Assembly: GCA_022315425.1 (NCBI GenBank) | Contig: JAIUPT010000038.1 | Location: forward strand, 2,347,501 to 2,411,500 | Length of the DNA: 64,000 nucleotides | From: Pseudevernia furfuracea | Taxonomy: Eukaryota; Ascomycota; Lecanoromycetes; Lecanorales; Parmeliaceae | Direction of reading: 5' to 3' | Shown: piece after piece, positions 1 through 12,168 of the stretch | How positions within the stretch are numbered: the stretch's first letter is position 1 | How the letters are laid out: every line of letters begins with the position of its first letter | Notes under the pieces: generated by a model | Told to the model about the DNA's origin: nothing | What the model saw: only the letters and a program-made list of their open reading frames with translations | Database searches by the model: none | Translations under genes and position numbers: made by a program

Positions 1-74
1 AGGTGCTCACATGAAAGTTATGCAATATGAGTAAGTGCTCATACGGCCCTAGAATACAAATTCACATGGTTTAT

Positions 75-1441
75 TCACCCCCTCCTACACAGTACCATCA
101 CCTCGTAACACGTCGACCCGAGTTGTCTTCTGTATACCTGGCACGAGACAATTTGGCTTCCATATATGCCTTGGTACGGTTTACCAAGTGGCTCAGCCGA
201 TGACTCGTAATGTGTAGCTGGATGGGCAGGCTCCGTCACTGACTCGAGAGCGATTTGAATTCCTTTCCTCGAGGGGCGAGGAGCTGTTCCTTCAAGCTGG
301 GCATGGTGCCGCCGGGAGTTCAAGGTCTTGATTTTGTCACTAAAGAAGGCGGAGAGTGGTCCTAAGGTTGGAACACAAGCGAAGATGATGGAGACATTTT
401 CTTCGCGGCTTGAGGGGTCGTTAGTGCTGACAAAGGCTTGGAAAAGGGGAGACAAATATAGCGAGTAAGCTGCCGCTGACACTGATATCTGTTTTGCACC
501 TTCTGCGGACTGACTAAAATGAAAACTTATGTATCGAGGACAGCATTGAGGTTGCTGGTGAGGACTGTTCGCGCAATTGCGAGCGATCCGCAGCTGCCAA
601 TGAGAAAAGAATCGGTAATGATTTCATTGAGTATCCGGATACTCTTGGCTGCACTTACACAACTCCGCATAACATTAGCAGGCCGAGCACAATCTGTTTA
701 CGAAAGGGGAGATGGAGATCTTTGACGAATGTTATGGGAAGTACGGCGAGTGCAAAGTCGCAAAAGGCATTGGTCGCTGGTCACTGTTCAGCCTTTGGGG
801 AGATGTCAATACGGGAAGTCTCATACCTCCATTCGCATAACATAACCCTTACGTAGATTTTAGGATCTTTGCAGTGGCTGGGAGCGGTAGGATTCCCAGT
901 TCTGATACAGGCTGGCATTGACCAAGGCAATAGCCTGCAGATGGCACAGCAATGATAGTCAGGATCGCGATGACGGCATATGGGAAGTATAGCACTCGAA
1001 GCAGCAACAGGCAGATAGAAATCTTGCTAGCTGCCAGGCTGAAGACTAGTAATGGGTTCACGAGATAATTCCATTTCAGAGCTTCGCTAAGATGATGGTG
1101 TGATAGGTAATAATCTATGTCGGCCGTAGCCGGCGATAACTTCGAGTATGTTAAAGACTGTTGAGACGATCGCAAGGACCTAGCACGAGTCAACCTGATG
1201 CAAAAGTGAAAGTTCTCGGCCAGTCGCTTACGAGGAAGATCATGAGTACATCGCCCCTTCCAAAGGCGCGACTGACCCATACTCGAATGCGAACGCGTAG
1301 AGTCACTCGATGGAAGCGATGATAGTGACCAGGAAAGCTATGCCTCTGTTCTGTCTTCCTCCTGGCGGCTCTGGGTGCTCAGCTGTTTCCGAGATGCTCA
1401 GATGGACTTGGTCGGCAGGTAAGCGAGCAGTATTGAAAATG
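75..1441 (-). pseudogene. Decayed PTH11-like (rhodopsin-domain) seven-helix membrane protein gene
   Basis: Read on the minus strand, fragments in several frames line up in order with the fungal rhodopsin-domain (PTH11-like GPCR) family: a first helix (FLVTIIASIE, near 1310-1345), TLRVRIRVWVSRAFGRGDVLM (just below 1300), an ILEVIAGYGRH segment, then LSEALKWNYLVNPLLVFSLA, SKISICLLLLRVL, the ALAVLPITFVKDLHLPFRKQ helix (700-760) and the terminal EENVSIIFACVPTLGPLSAFF block (near 360-400). Consecutive pieces are joined by single-base frame changes at about 1296, 1110 and 870, and in-frame stops lie between. One real intron seems to survive (GTAAGTG...TTGGCAG, about 583-655). Members act as plasma-membrane receptors or sensors. 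The number of frame breaks, in a window where metabolic genes read cleanly, supports a pseudogene. The 5' start is not clear. Confidence 0.65.
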
Positions 1442-3002
1442 AGAATTATGGTTATGGAAGGGTTTCCATATCACGGGCGCAACTGCCGCGTCGAAAGTCA
1501 ATGACGAAGATAGTGGGATTCTCGAGAGAAACGTTGAAGATTCAGATAATCTTGTGGCATTATTCAGCATAAAGAGGGATCACGACGCACTTTTCACGTG
1601 AATATTAGGAACAGTGTAAGAAAGGCAGATGAAAAAGGCCCGTTTGATTGCTGATGTGGATATCTCATGTCGTGGCAGGTAGTAGGATTCAAGGGCTGCC
1701 GACCGAACATCAATGAAGCAATCCACAGTAAATGTTCTCCTTGCTAGCAGCCCATCTTCCTGGAGTACCATGTCGCTATCGCTTTTTCTCATCGTTGCCA
1801 TCTTCTTGATCACGTATTCTATGACTCCGTTGAGTTCTCATGGTTATTGATCAAGTATTCAAACAGTCAGGTATGTTACTCGGATTCTTGTCACAATGGG
1901 AGTCACACGGGCAGGAGACCCGTGCACTAGAGTAGAGCTAGCCACTTTTGGCAATATTGCGTGTGTATGGATACCATGCACTGGCGTGGAGTACACTCCA
2001 CAGACCACTATCCCGCCGCCACGCAAGCGCCTTGGAACGCGTGCCCATGAGCAGAGACATGTTAGCTGGTCATTATCGCCGGCAATTGATAGAACAGTCT
2101 TTCCCCACTGTCTCCGCAGGTGTGCGTTCTCACTCCTCAGGAACTTGGTGCGTTCAGCACCCATTCCCGTGCTGCAGTTTGCAAATCATCCTTTGTCTCG
2201 GGTGTTTTTTCATCCGGCTCAATAATTTCTGCGTCCCTCCTCTGATGTCTACTTCTCAATGGTCTTCTCTTTTTCAAGAAATTGTTATCGGTGGTTCATA
2301 CAGGCGACTTTTGAAGTTTTGTTCCTGGCGCTCTATCGAGGAGTTCTATGGCGGTCTCCATCCAAGTCAATAATCTCTAAAACATTTATTTCTATTCAAG
2401 ACACCCGGCTTCGCCGACTGACATGGATTCCAAGGCGGAACTGCTCGCGGCCGGCGCCGCAGGTGTCTTATGCCACAGTTTGGCCTTTATCCGTGGAGAG
2501 AGGCACATGGGTGCTACGACCCTGCTACGACCCTCCTCCAACCCTCCGTAGCTTCAAGCTTACGAATCAGGCAGTCATCATACGGCTGTACTTCCCGTGC
2601 AGAAGAAAGAGCTAGGTACCTACTGATTATCAAGTTAGGCCTTGCTAGTGGCAAATAATATCCCCCAACTGTACAAATCAAGCCGAAGATCCTCTCTCGC
2701 ATGCATACTCAAATGCAAGACTCGAACGACCTTTTCTTATCTGACGCCCTGTGCTGTCGCACGTCAGTGCGCATACAATCCTCCGACAAAGAATGGCTCT
2801 GTTTCACGCTTTCGGAGCTGCGACGCGCCTATCGCATCCGCAGATCCATATATGCGAACATTTGAGAAAGTATTCACGTGCAGGCATTATTAGCAAAACT
2901 CAAATCATTCCTCCCCCTCTCTCCCTGGCAAAACAAATGTGCATTGTCCTCTCTCTCTCGCTGTCTATGTCTCCCTATCTTTCTCGTTACAAACAGACAA
3001 AA
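1442..3002. other. Intergenic stretch, no supported gene
   Basis: Open frames here (for example 1580-1813 minus and 1859-2225 on both strands) overlap one another on opposite strands. They have no recognisable domain and no consistent codon pattern. I see no gene, RNA or repeat that I can support. Confidence 0.4.
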
Positions 3003-3527
3003 ATGCACCCACCAACGATATCCTCCCCCCACCGCTTCGGACTCTACGTCTGCCTCTCCCTCATCGCCCTCTCCCTCCTCTACACGAACCTCTGCATGTC
3101 CCCCGCACGACCCTGCCCTGGCATCTTCCACCGCGATTTCACCTTCTCGTTCAAAGTCCAATTGCACTGGGCCCGTCAGGGCGGAGCGTCGGCTGATAGC
3201 GATGATGATGCTGCTGCTGACGATGCTACGAACACTACCACTACCACTACCTCTACTCATAAAAACAAGACTTTGACGACGACGACGACAAACAAAGACA
3301 TGGGTGTCGACGATCTCTACCAGTACGCGCTCGCGAGCCCGAGGGTGCGAAACGACAAGGATCGGAGCACGTTGAGGCGGTATTTGCTGTCGTATCCGCA
3401 GGCCGGGAGTAGGCAGGTTGTGGAGGCGTGGCGCGAGAAGAAGAAGAAGAAGGAGAAGAAGAAGAAGGAGGCGTGGCGCGAGAAGAAGAAGAAGAAGGAG
3501 AAGAAGAAGGAGGAGGCGAAGGCTTGA
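3003..3527 (+). CDS. Small membrane-anchored protein with Lys/Glu-rich tandem-repeat tail
   Basis: A 174-residue frame starts at the ATG at 3003. The open frame reaches back to 2751, but the upstream part looks non-coding. Residues about 10-32 form one hydrophobic segment (FGLYVCLSLIALSLLYTNL), which would be a signal anchor. The middle has Asp/Ala and Thr runs. A short region (DDLYQYALASPRVRNDKDRS) looks like ordinary globular sequence. The C-terminus is two copies of a 45-bp unit encoding EAWREKKKKKEKKKK with small changes. No known domain is recognised. The topology suggests a type II membrane protein with a very basic tail, but this is inference. The charged tail also makes a spurious long frame on the opposite strand. 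Confidence 0.5.
   Translation: MHPPTISSPHRFGLYVCLSLIALSLLYTNLCMSPARPCPGIFHRDFTFSFKVQLHWARQGGASADSDDDAAADDATNTTTTTTSTHKNKTLTTTTTNKDMGVDDLYQYALASPRVRNDKDRSTLRRYLLSYPQAGSRQVVEAWREKKKKKEKKKKEAWREKKKKKEKKKEEAKA
3435..3520 (+). repeat. 45-bp tandem duplication of AAG/GAG codons
   Basis: Two near-identical units, each beginning GAGGCGTGGCGCGAG and continuing with AAG triplets, sit head to tail at the 3' end of the small gene at 3003-3527. The repeat stays in frame. Confidence 0.8.
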
Positions 3528-3803
3528 AAGCAACAACACGACCCCCAGCCAGCGAGCGAGACCTCGGGTCGGAAACGAAAACAAAGAACCACCCAGATGC
3601 AGATGCAGATGCAAATGCCCTCATTCCTCAGAAACTTCCCTGCCCTCCCCTCCCATTCCCTTCCCATCCCCATTCCAACCCCACCATTGAAAAAAACCCT
3701 CTACAAAAAACCCTCTACAAAAAACCCTCTACAAACTACAAACAACAAACAACAACCACGCAAACCAAACCAAACCAAACAAAAAAGCTCCAATCAATCC
3801 ACC

Positions 3804-3836
<33 letters not shown>

Positions 3837-4321
3837 GCCGGGAAACGTCGCTGTTCCATTCTCGAGCTTGACAGACAGATGGATGGATGGATAGATTATT
3901 GACAGATTGGATGGATGGATGGATATTGACAGATTGGATGGATGGATAGATTATTGAGAAGATGAGATGAGATGGATAGATTATTGACAGATAGATGGAT
4001 AGATGGATAGATTATTGAGAGATGAGATGGGGATGGGATGGGGGATCGATTGCTGTTTGCTGTTGAAATGCGATTGCGATTGCGATTGCGATTGCTGTTG
4101 CTGTTTTGCGATTGCGATTGCTGTTCTGTTGCGGTGCGAGTGTTGAAGGCAGATGGAGACTTGCAAGATCGGGATCATGTACGATTAGTCAAGAGCTAGA
4201 AGAAGGAGGCGCGAAGGCGCAGAGGGCGTGTATAACAGCGTTCCAAGTCTTCGACTGGGCATATATTTTTGCAAGTTGGGAATACTACCAATACATATCT
4301 GGCCAACGTTGCCAATAGTAA
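3528..4321. repeat. Simple-sequence cluster between two genes
   Basis: This gene-free gap is mostly microsatellite. Three copies of a 15-mer (AAAAAACCCTCTACA) lie at about 3688-3737. A CT run is at 3808-3833. Degenerate GATG/GATA repeats with the recurring unit GATGGATAGATTATTGA fill about 3880-4040. A GCGATT/GCTGTT hexamer block fills about 4065-4130. No coding frame is convincing. Confidence 0.75.
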
Positions 4322-7300
4322 TCATGCTGCTACCACTCCAACTTTGCTAGCGCCCAAACATTTCCCCAGTCCAAGACGTAACGGCGGCCCGGTACCCCTT
4401 CCAGAGGTCATCTTCAACCGCTTCCTCCTCGCCTCACCACCCCTCTCTTCTCCCCGCGAGGCTTTCTCGTCCACCCAGGCAATCTTTTCGATCCGGTAGC
4501 TCAAACCATCATGGTCGTTGCCCCAGGGCCGAGACCTGATGCCGTGGCTTGTGCGTGAGGCGTACTCTTCGAGGGTCGGTAGGATGAGTAATGTCAGATG
4601 GAGATCTTTTCCGGCAAGTGGAAGCATGGGAGAAGAGGGCAGAGTGGCATATTCAGTCTGCTTTGTAACTGTTGCGTCACTGACAGTGCTCAATTCGGCC
4701 ATGGCAAGGTCGATAGAGTCGCCCCAGTCGCCTCGTATCCAACCGGCATGGATTGCAGCTGCCAAAGGATCGCTATCATCGGAGTATACGTCCGTACCCC
4801 AAACAGCGGCGTGGAGGCAGACCTGCTCGCGTTCCTCTCTAGATAGGTAGAATCGAGGAATGCGAATTGTCATAGTGCAATTTTCCTTGCCGTCGCAGTG
4901 CGGGATGGTAAAAGGTGAGGGTTTGTAGATGAGTTTGGAACCGAAAGACACCATTGAAGTTGGGGGCTCAATGGTTGGAGAGTAGAGGATTGAGCCAAGG
5001 TGTTGTCTCGGGAGGTTGCGGACCTTGTTGAGTATCTGATCATTGTTGATGGTCGTGGATGGAATGCGAGGAGCAGCCTTGTGTTGTATCGCGGGCACTT
5101 TCGAGTGATTGTGGTAGTGGATGGTCCCGTCAGGATGATGGTGGTGATGGTGGTAATGATGATGAGAACTGGGGGTTGCTGCGTTGCCGGTCGCACGTAT
5201 TGGAGTGCCAATTTGTCCGTCTTGGCGGTGATGATGATGGCTGGAACGGTTAGTTGGTTTCTCTGACATGATGGTAAAGAAGACTCACTGATGGCCGTGT
5301 TCATGATCATGGTGATGGTGATGATGAACAGTTTTCCTCTTGATACCCCTTGTCCCAGTAGGGCCAGTTGTGCTTCGCCCATCCGTGACCTCGGTCTCCT
5401 TTGAACCATCGTCTTTTACTTTCTTACTGGCTCGCTTGCCTATCTTCGAGCCATTACGAGCTCTCGCAAATTCAACCAGCTCACCGCGGCCATTGAAAGG
5501 TGGCCGACGCTCAGGTTCTGTGCTTGGCTTTGGGCTCGGCGGAGGAAATGGAGTAGATGTACCGCTGTTCATGCCTGTGCTACTAACACCAGTCCCAATA
5601 CCAGCAAACATCCTTGAGAACTCATTCTTGATGGTCGGATCCGTGGATGGTCCGCGCTTCTGGACCTGTGCGCCTTGAACGGCTTGAGGTATTGGCGAGG
5701 TACGGCCAATACGCTTGTTCTCGATCATGGAAAGCAAACTCCTATGATTTTGGCCAGCGTCTTCTCCAACCCTGGTTTGGCGGCCGATGGTATCAGCACT
5801 AGCAGTGCCATCTGAAGCTGACGTGGCAAGCATGACATTATGAGGATACGCTTGCGTTTGTCGATCATCGATGTTGTCCAAAAACCGAGGTCGTGATGCT
5901 GGTGGAGAGTGACTCATTGTTTGCTGACTCAATCTTTGACGCTCTTCACGCAGACGCCGAAGAGAATCCTCTGAATAAGGCCCTTTGGGATTACTGGTTT
6001 TAGACTGTGCGTCACTGACGAGGCGATTGGCATACGATTCTAGTTCCGGCTGAGGAGCGCTGGCGCTTGGTTCTGAGAAGACAGAGGATTGAGTCAAGAA
6101 AGGATAATTCAGTCCACTGAGGCGCTCTTCCCTAGTGTTACCGTGGCTCGCAGGTTGTGCTCCATGTTCCAAACGCCGTTGTCGCTCGAGCTGCTCTTGC
6201 CGACTAAGATAATCGAAGGACGAGACACGATCACGATTTGTCTGTCGCAATGCCTCATCTCTTGCTTTGTTGTCTTCCTCCTGCTTTGCTTGTGCTAGCC
6301 TGTGTGCTTCCAACTCTGCCGTTGCTCTGTCACTATCAAGAGGCAAGATGCTGTAGCCATTCGGCTGACTGTTTGGCCTGTTTTGAAGTCGCCCCACGCT
6401 CGAATTTCTGTTTTGTTGTCTCCACTCTTGCAGGATACCGGTGTCGGAAGTAGGTGAGTATTTTGAGACGGCTGTTGCAGACAATGGCCCATGCCTAACG
6501 GCATCTGGTGAACCCGCTTTGACGGTGGCGTAGGATCGCTGGGGGGTTCCTCCTGAATAGGCGGGAAATGGGCGATTCACGGGGTCTTGAGACACATGGT
6601 GTTTGTCTGGGGAGCCTCGAGGTAGAAACCCGTTGCTGTTGCTTGACCTTGTCGGCGACGGAGCAGGCGCTGCTTGTTGGGCCGAGGAGGAGTATGACGA
6701 CGGGGGGGAAGTGCCATTTATGCGCGGAGCGGCGGCAGGCTCTCGATTTGACCGTCCAGGATCAGTACCAAGCATGGACGAGATTGACATGCTGCTGCCC
6801 GGGCGATTTGTCGTAGATAAGGCCGGTAATTCTCTCCCACCTGAGAAAGGAGGAGGCGGAGGGGGAACTCGCGACATAGAAGCCTGCGTATTGTACTGTG
6901 GTGAAGGTGGGAGCATAGGGCGTCCGCTGAACGGAGGGGGAGGGGGAGGGGGAGGGGGAGGATTGTCGTGTGCTACTAAGAATCTCATGACGGATCAGCA
7001 AAAGTGCGAGTCCAATATCAGAAAGGGGTTGAGAAAAGAAGAAGAAGGTGCAGAAATAAGGAGGCCTTCTGGGCGCAATGATAAGGAAGGAGTTATGCGC
7101 TACAAGACAAGATGCACTTACCTCCATACATTCTGGGTGAGCTAGTCCGGTGCTCTGGCTGACGAGCAGCGTCCCTTTCCCTTTGAGCGGAGGGATCTTG
7201 TAGGGAAGGAGCGAAGGATGCTGAAGGCGGAGGGGGGGGCAAGCTCGATCCTGGTAAATCTGGCATTAGCCAAAATTGTCCCTCGGTATTTTAAAGTTTA

Positions 7301-8115
7301 GCTCTCCCGCTTCATGCAACAGGGGCCGGCGCTCGGATCCAGCTGTGTGGGGGAAAAACAAAAACAAAGGCCATTGCCATCTCCAACAAAAAATGAAGCC
7401 AAAAGAAACAGGCCACCGCGATATTCAACCCTATACATACGTAGTACGCAACTCGTAATAAGACGAGGCACTGCGGGCGCAAGCTGGAGATTATGCCCGT
7501 CATGCAGACCACACACCACGGTTAACCAGATCAGAAGCCTGATCCAAGACGCAGAGAAACATGGGCTCAGACACAAAACAGCAGCGAGTCTTATCTCAGC
7601 AAGCGCAAAGCGGTACTTGGGCAGTAGGAGACCTTGATAGGCAAGATGGTCGAGGACGCCGACAGATTCAAGGTTGAGTATGCAGCAGAGCAGAAAAAGA
7701 ATCAAAACGCATCAGCGTGAGAGACGAGTGGAAGCTTACCGTCCGTAGCATAATGTCTGTACGGATCCGCCCTTGCATCTCCTAAGCGTGGCATCCAAGA
7801 CCCAGCATGATTATTGTCCTGTGGCCTATCTCTTATCTCCGTCGTCGCACCCAAGGCCTCACGCGACAAGCCTGCAGCGTATGAGCCGATAGGAAATGGC
7901 CCTTGTGACAAGGGTTTTGGCGGCTCTTGTCGAGATTCATCGCGCTCATTCCTGCGCGGAAGGAAGGGGTCGTTGTTCAAGATTGGCTGGAAGCGGTGTG
8001 CATGTGCTTTTAGAGTATAAGGAGGAGGCGGTATGGGAGCTTGTCGTGGATCGCGCGCACTCGGCTGGGATAGCGGTCGAGCGAAAGGGTTTTGTAGGTT
8101 GGTTCGGGAATCCAT
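4322..8115 (-). CDS. RXT3: Rxt3-like subunit of the Rpd3L histone deacetylase complex
   Basis: Four exons read in phase: 8115-7740, 7250-7122, 6975-5289 and 5240-4322, giving 1036 residues. The first intron is long (489 bp) and the last is only 48 bp. The N-terminal two thirds are disordered: Pro tracts start at about residue 173, a charged helical stretch (ELEAHRLAQAKQEEDNKARD) lies near 390-410, and a His-rich tract spans the last intron. The conserved Rxt3 domain is at about 810-925, with the blocks SILYSPTIEPPTSMVSFGS, RIPRFYLSREEREQV and AAIHAGWIRGDWGDS. Family members belong to the nuclear Rpd3L complex and act in transcriptional repression. The long disordered N-terminus is usual for filamentous fungi. 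The gene is divergent from BTN1, with 698 bp between the two start codons. The 48-bp intron was chosen because the upstream CATGTCAG acceptor breaks the frame. Confidence 0.85.
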
Positions 8116-8813
8116 TTTTCACGGCAAGGGTGGGAGTGGATTTGAAAGTGGTAAGCCAGTAATTTATTGGAGATGTATTGGTAGAGATGTTGTAAGGAGT
8201 CGGGTTCGCATATCGCTTGTTGTTCGAGTCAGACAGAGCAAATGGTGGTGGTGGTAGTAGTGGTGGTAGTGGTGGTATTGTGGGGAGAGGAAAGAAGGTG
8301 TAGGTGTGTAGGTTGGCAAAGTACTCTCTACTCGTAGCAATCAAATCATGACAGCGATGTCAGGGAAATAAGGTAAATTCAGCTCTGCAAGTGCAAGTGC
8401 AAGTGCAAGCGCCAAATCGAGCGTGACGGTTTCCGTAAAGGTTAAATCTTACCCCTGCTGCATTGTCATTACCCGTCCAATCCCTGTACATGCAGAACAA
8501 TTAATTCATTATTTAATTCATTTATTTATTTATTCAATATGCATTATTCTGCATTATTCTGCATTATTCTGCAACCTACCTTACTCTACCTACCCTCAAC
8601 AATCGAGCGAATAGCATCAAGTGTTGCGCCAACTCAGCCTCCCGCCTCTCATAAGGGAAGGTGCTCAGAAGTCTTTCGGTCAAGCCGAGCATTGCTCACT
8701 CCCATCGGATAACGCATCCTACGCTTGACCATTAATGGCACGTGGCCCATGAGTCCAGCACTCAGCACCCATCTTCCGAGAAATGCGCAGCTTCACCGCG
8801 CACGGCCGGTAAC
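8116..8813. promoter_or_regulatory. Shared divergent promoter region of RXT3 and BTN1
   Basis: 698 bp separate two divergent start codons. The strip holds a GTGGTGGTA-type repeat (8238-8280), a GTGCAA repeat (about 8389-8410) and three copies of the 10-mer GCATTATTCT (about 8538-8570). No coding frame or clear TATA box is identified. Confidence 0.45.
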
Positions 8814-10289
8814 ATGCTCCCTCTGCCTGGTTCTCCTGCATCATCTTGGGCAATGTACAGAGTCCGACTCGCCAATATATTCAGTGGGGCGGATCCCCGA
8901 GTCTGTATAGCGTTTTGGCTCTTCGGTAAGCGCTGCTCCGACTTTTTGATGGGTAGGGAACCAATCGAAAACTGAACTTTGTCTTCTGAGGTCTCATCAA
9001 CAATGTCCTCTATGTCATCATCCTCTCCGCTGCCCTCGATCTCGTCGGTCCATCGGTACCCAAGGGTGTCGTGCTCCTTTGCGATGTCATACCCTCCTTC
9101 CTCACCAAGCTATGCGCGCCCTACTTCATCCACGAAATACCATACCCTGTCCGGGTCCTCCTATTCTCGGCCTTATCTGCCATAGGCATGCTCCTTATAG
9201 CCCTTACACCACCATATACGGATGGAGGCACCATCAAAACAAAGATGGCCGGGGTAGTACTAGCTTCGATGAGTAGTGGTGGAGGTGAACTGAGCTTCAT
9301 AAGTCTGACACACTTCTACGGGCCCTTCAGTCTGGCCTCTTGGGGAAGCGGTACCGGCGGTGCTGGGCTCATTGGTGCTGGGGCATACGCGTTGGCCACC
9401 ACAACTTTGAGGCTAAGTAGCAAGGATACAATCTTTGCGTCGGCCTTTCTCCCGGCCATAATGCTCATGAGCTTCTTCATTATCCTCCCGAGAAAACCAA
9501 TGTCCCGGCAAGCAGCTACAGCTTCGAATAGATCGGAACCTTCACTCATCGCCACCGAAGATGAACTTGAGAGGGTATCAGATCCTCGCGAGGCTGAGGA
9601 AGAAGAGGGGTTGCTACCACATTCCTCAAGCCTGACCGAATCGAAACCGTTTGTGTTGTCCAAAAGCCAATCGTGGGGAGCAGCCTTTCTCCAAAATCTG
9701 CAACGCTCCCGCTCTTTGTTTTTCCCCTAGTACGGTTCCCCTTCACGTCAACGTTCGAATTCCGTCACTGACATCCCACAGTATGCTGCCACTCCTCCTG
9801 GTCTACATCGCCGAATACACCATCAATCAAGGAATTGCTCCCACCATTCTGTTCCCTCTAAAAGACAGCCCGTTCAAACACTACCGTGCTTTCTATCCAG
9901 CCTACAACGCTATATACCAATCTGGCGTCTTCATCTCTCGTTCCTCGACCCCTTTCCTTCGCATACACAATCTTTATCTACCATCTCTACTGCAGTGCCT
10001 AAATTTAGCCATCCTCATTCTACAAGCTTTGTTCGACTTTATACCCACTGTTTGGATCGTTTTTGCAATCGTGTTTTGGGAGGGTCTGCTTGGCGGCGCG
10101 GTTTATGTAAATACCTTTGCTGAGATCAGCGATCGAGTCGCTAAAGACGAGCGAGAGTTCTCATTAGGTGCGGTCACGGTCAGTGATAGTGGCGGGGTCT
10201 GTATAGCGGGCTTCATCGGCATGGCGTTGGAGGTGGGATTGTGCAATTGGCAGATGAGACATGGGAAGGATTGGTGTCAGCAACTTTGA
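8814..10289 (+). CDS. BTN1: Battenin/CLN3 family vacuolar membrane protein
   Basis: Exons 8814-8925, 8991-9729 and 9782-10289 give 452 residues. The start at 8814 (MLPLPGSPASSW) was preferred over 8742 because the family N-terminus is short. The first conserved block (GADPRVCIAFWLFG) follows directly and continues across intron 1 into LINNVLYVIILSAALDLVG. The second intron falls between SLFFPY and MLPLLLVYIAEYTIN. Hydrophobic helices run through both halves, separated by an acidic Ser/Glu-rich cytosolic loop (about residues 210-265). The C-terminal blocks NQGIAPTILFPL, FWEGLLGGAVYVNTF and SDSGGVCIAG are hallmarks of the family. BTN1/CLN3 is a polytopic protein of the vacuole/lysosome membrane, linked to vacuolar pH and amino-acid transport; loss of human CLN3 causes juvenile Batten disease. 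Confidence 0.93.
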
Positions 10290-10371
10290 TCTGTGTGAGG
10301 GTACATATATTGAAATATATACAATTATTCTGTCCAATCGTCTATTTCGTCAACATTGAAACCCGTGATAC

Positions 10372-11906
10372 TCATCGCTCTTTGGGCGCCATTTCTTGCT
10401 GTCCTTTCGTTCCCTGCACCTCTTCTTTTGGGCTGAACGCAACCTCCATGGCCTGCTCTAATTTTTCCAGCCCCTCTTCAATCTCCTCATCGCTGATGAT
10501 CAGCGGCGGCACAAACCTCAGCGTATTAGTCCCGCATGTGATGATCAGCAAACCCCTCTCCCTCGCCGCCGTCACTATTGGCGTCGGATCATGCGTCAGC
10601 TGCAATCCTAGGATCAACCCTCGGCCTCTGACCTCCTTAACAGCCGCCGGAAACCGCTTTTGCAGCCTCTCAAACCCCTTCCGGAAAACCTTCTCCTTTT
10701 CCAGGACGCCCTGCTGCAGCTCCGGTTCCGACAACCTGGAGAAGACGTAATGCGCCAACCGGCACGCCAACGGGTTCCCGCCGAACGTCGTGCCGTGATC
10801 GCCCGTCACCACGCACTCTGCCACTTTCTCCGTGACCATGGTGGCCCCGATTGGGAACCCATTCCCCAGCGCTTTTGCCGTGGTCAGGATGTCAGGATGT
10901 GCGGATTCGGGAAGGTTCTGGTGCGCCCATAGTTGCCCTGTGCGCGAGAGACCGCATTGGATCTCGTCGTAGATGAGCACGGCGCCTACTTCGTTGCAGC
11001 GATCCCGTAGTGCTTGGAGGAAGGAGGGCGTGGCTACGTTGACCCCGCCTTCGCCTTGGATGGGCTCGACGATCACCCCGCACGTCTTTTCGGTGACGAG
11101 GTCTTTGAGGCCGGCTCCGTCGTTGTAGGTGCCGTAGACGAAGCCTGGGATCATGGGGCCGAAGGGTTTCTGGTACTTCGGGTTTGGGGTCGCGGACAGG
11201 CTGCCCATTGTTCGCCCGTGGAAGGAGTTGTTGAAGCTGACGATCTCGTGCTGAGAGCCGGAGGGCTGCCGTATCTTGCCCACTTTCCGGGCGAATTTTA
11301 TAGCAGCTTCGTTGGCCTCGGAGCCAGAGTTGCAGATGAAGACTTTGGACGCTTCAGACATGGAGCCCGAGGCGCGTGTCTTCTGGACCATGAGTTGGGA
11401 GAGGGCACCGGTCCAGGGGTTGTGGTAGAGGTTCGAAGTGTGAATGAGCGTCCGTGCTTGCTGTCCGATCAATCTCGCCATCTCGGGGTCGCAGTGGCCT
11501 AATGCATTCACGGCTATTCCGGCGGTGAAGTCGAGATATTTTCGGTTCTCAATGTCCCAGAGGTAGCAGCCTTCGCCTTTGACTATCATGGGCGGAGGGC
11601 GGACATAGGTCGCTACCATGTATTGGGCGTGCTCGCCGACGATTGCGGCGGTTTGGGAATCGCGGGGTGGATCGGGGTTTGGAAGGGATGCTTCGTGCTG
11701 TGTTCTTGTTAGGATACTTCCCTGAATTGGGCTTATGAAAAAAGGTGAGGTACAGAAAAGTCATTCTTGGTCGTTTCTGGTTGACTCTGAGTCGGGACGG
11801 CCATGGCGGAGGCATTGCGTCTCGAGACGACTGGCTCGTGTATAAAGGCCCGGGCAACACCATTGCAGACTAGTCCTGATCGCCGAACAGCGAGACGCAA
11901 TGCCAT
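10372..11906 (-). CDS. ARG8: Acetylornithine aminotransferase, mitochondrial
   Basis: Exon 1 (11906-11754, 51 codons) and exon 2 (11697-10372) give 492 residues. The 56-bp intron starts GTACCT and ends CTAACAAGAACACAG. The N-terminus (MALRLAVRRSGLVCNGVARA) is a typical basic, hydroxylated mitochondrial presequence. The body is a class-III PLP aminotransferase. It has NSGSEANEAAIKFAR for cofactor phosphate binding, the SFHGRTMGSLSAT block, EPIQGEGGV, the YDEIQCGLSRTG aspartate motif and TTAKALGNGFPIGA with the PLP lysine. It converts N-acetylglutamate semialdehyde and glutamate to N-acetylornithine in arginine synthesis in the matrix. The gene is divergent from an SDHAF4-like gene, with 262 bp between start codons. 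Confidence 0.95.
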
Positions 11907-12168
11907 GGCAGGGTGATGTGCGGGAATCAAGACATAATTGGGGCGAAGAAAAGGATGAAAAAACTCGACTCACAAAAAAGAAATCGCAAAGTCCTACTCG
12001 TAGGGCAGAAAGGAGACTTGCCCTTATCGATAAAAGGTGGGTGAGCTAGCAGTCTTGGCGCCACCTTGCAGACGGAAGTTCGCCGTTCTGCCACAATTCC
12101 TATTGCCTTTTGCTCTCCTTTCCTTTTCGTACAGAATCTATCGCCACAATCCCTCGGAACAGAAAACA
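11907..12168. promoter_or_regulatory. Short divergent promoter between ARG8 and SDHAF4-like gene
   Basis: Only 262 bp lie between the two start codons, so both mitochondrial-protein genes must share or closely pack their control elements. No specific binding site is claimed. Confidence 0.5.

Noticed and set aside
2874..3614. 246-aa minus-strand frame rich in Leu
   Set aside because: It is the antisense of the Lys/Glu codon repeat of the gene at 3003-3527; the poly-Leu is an artefact of CTT triplets.
4870..5409. 179-aa minus-strand frame beside the RXT3 exons
   Set aside because: It is an alternative frame of the last two RXT3 exons; the spliced RXT3 frame carries the conserved domain.
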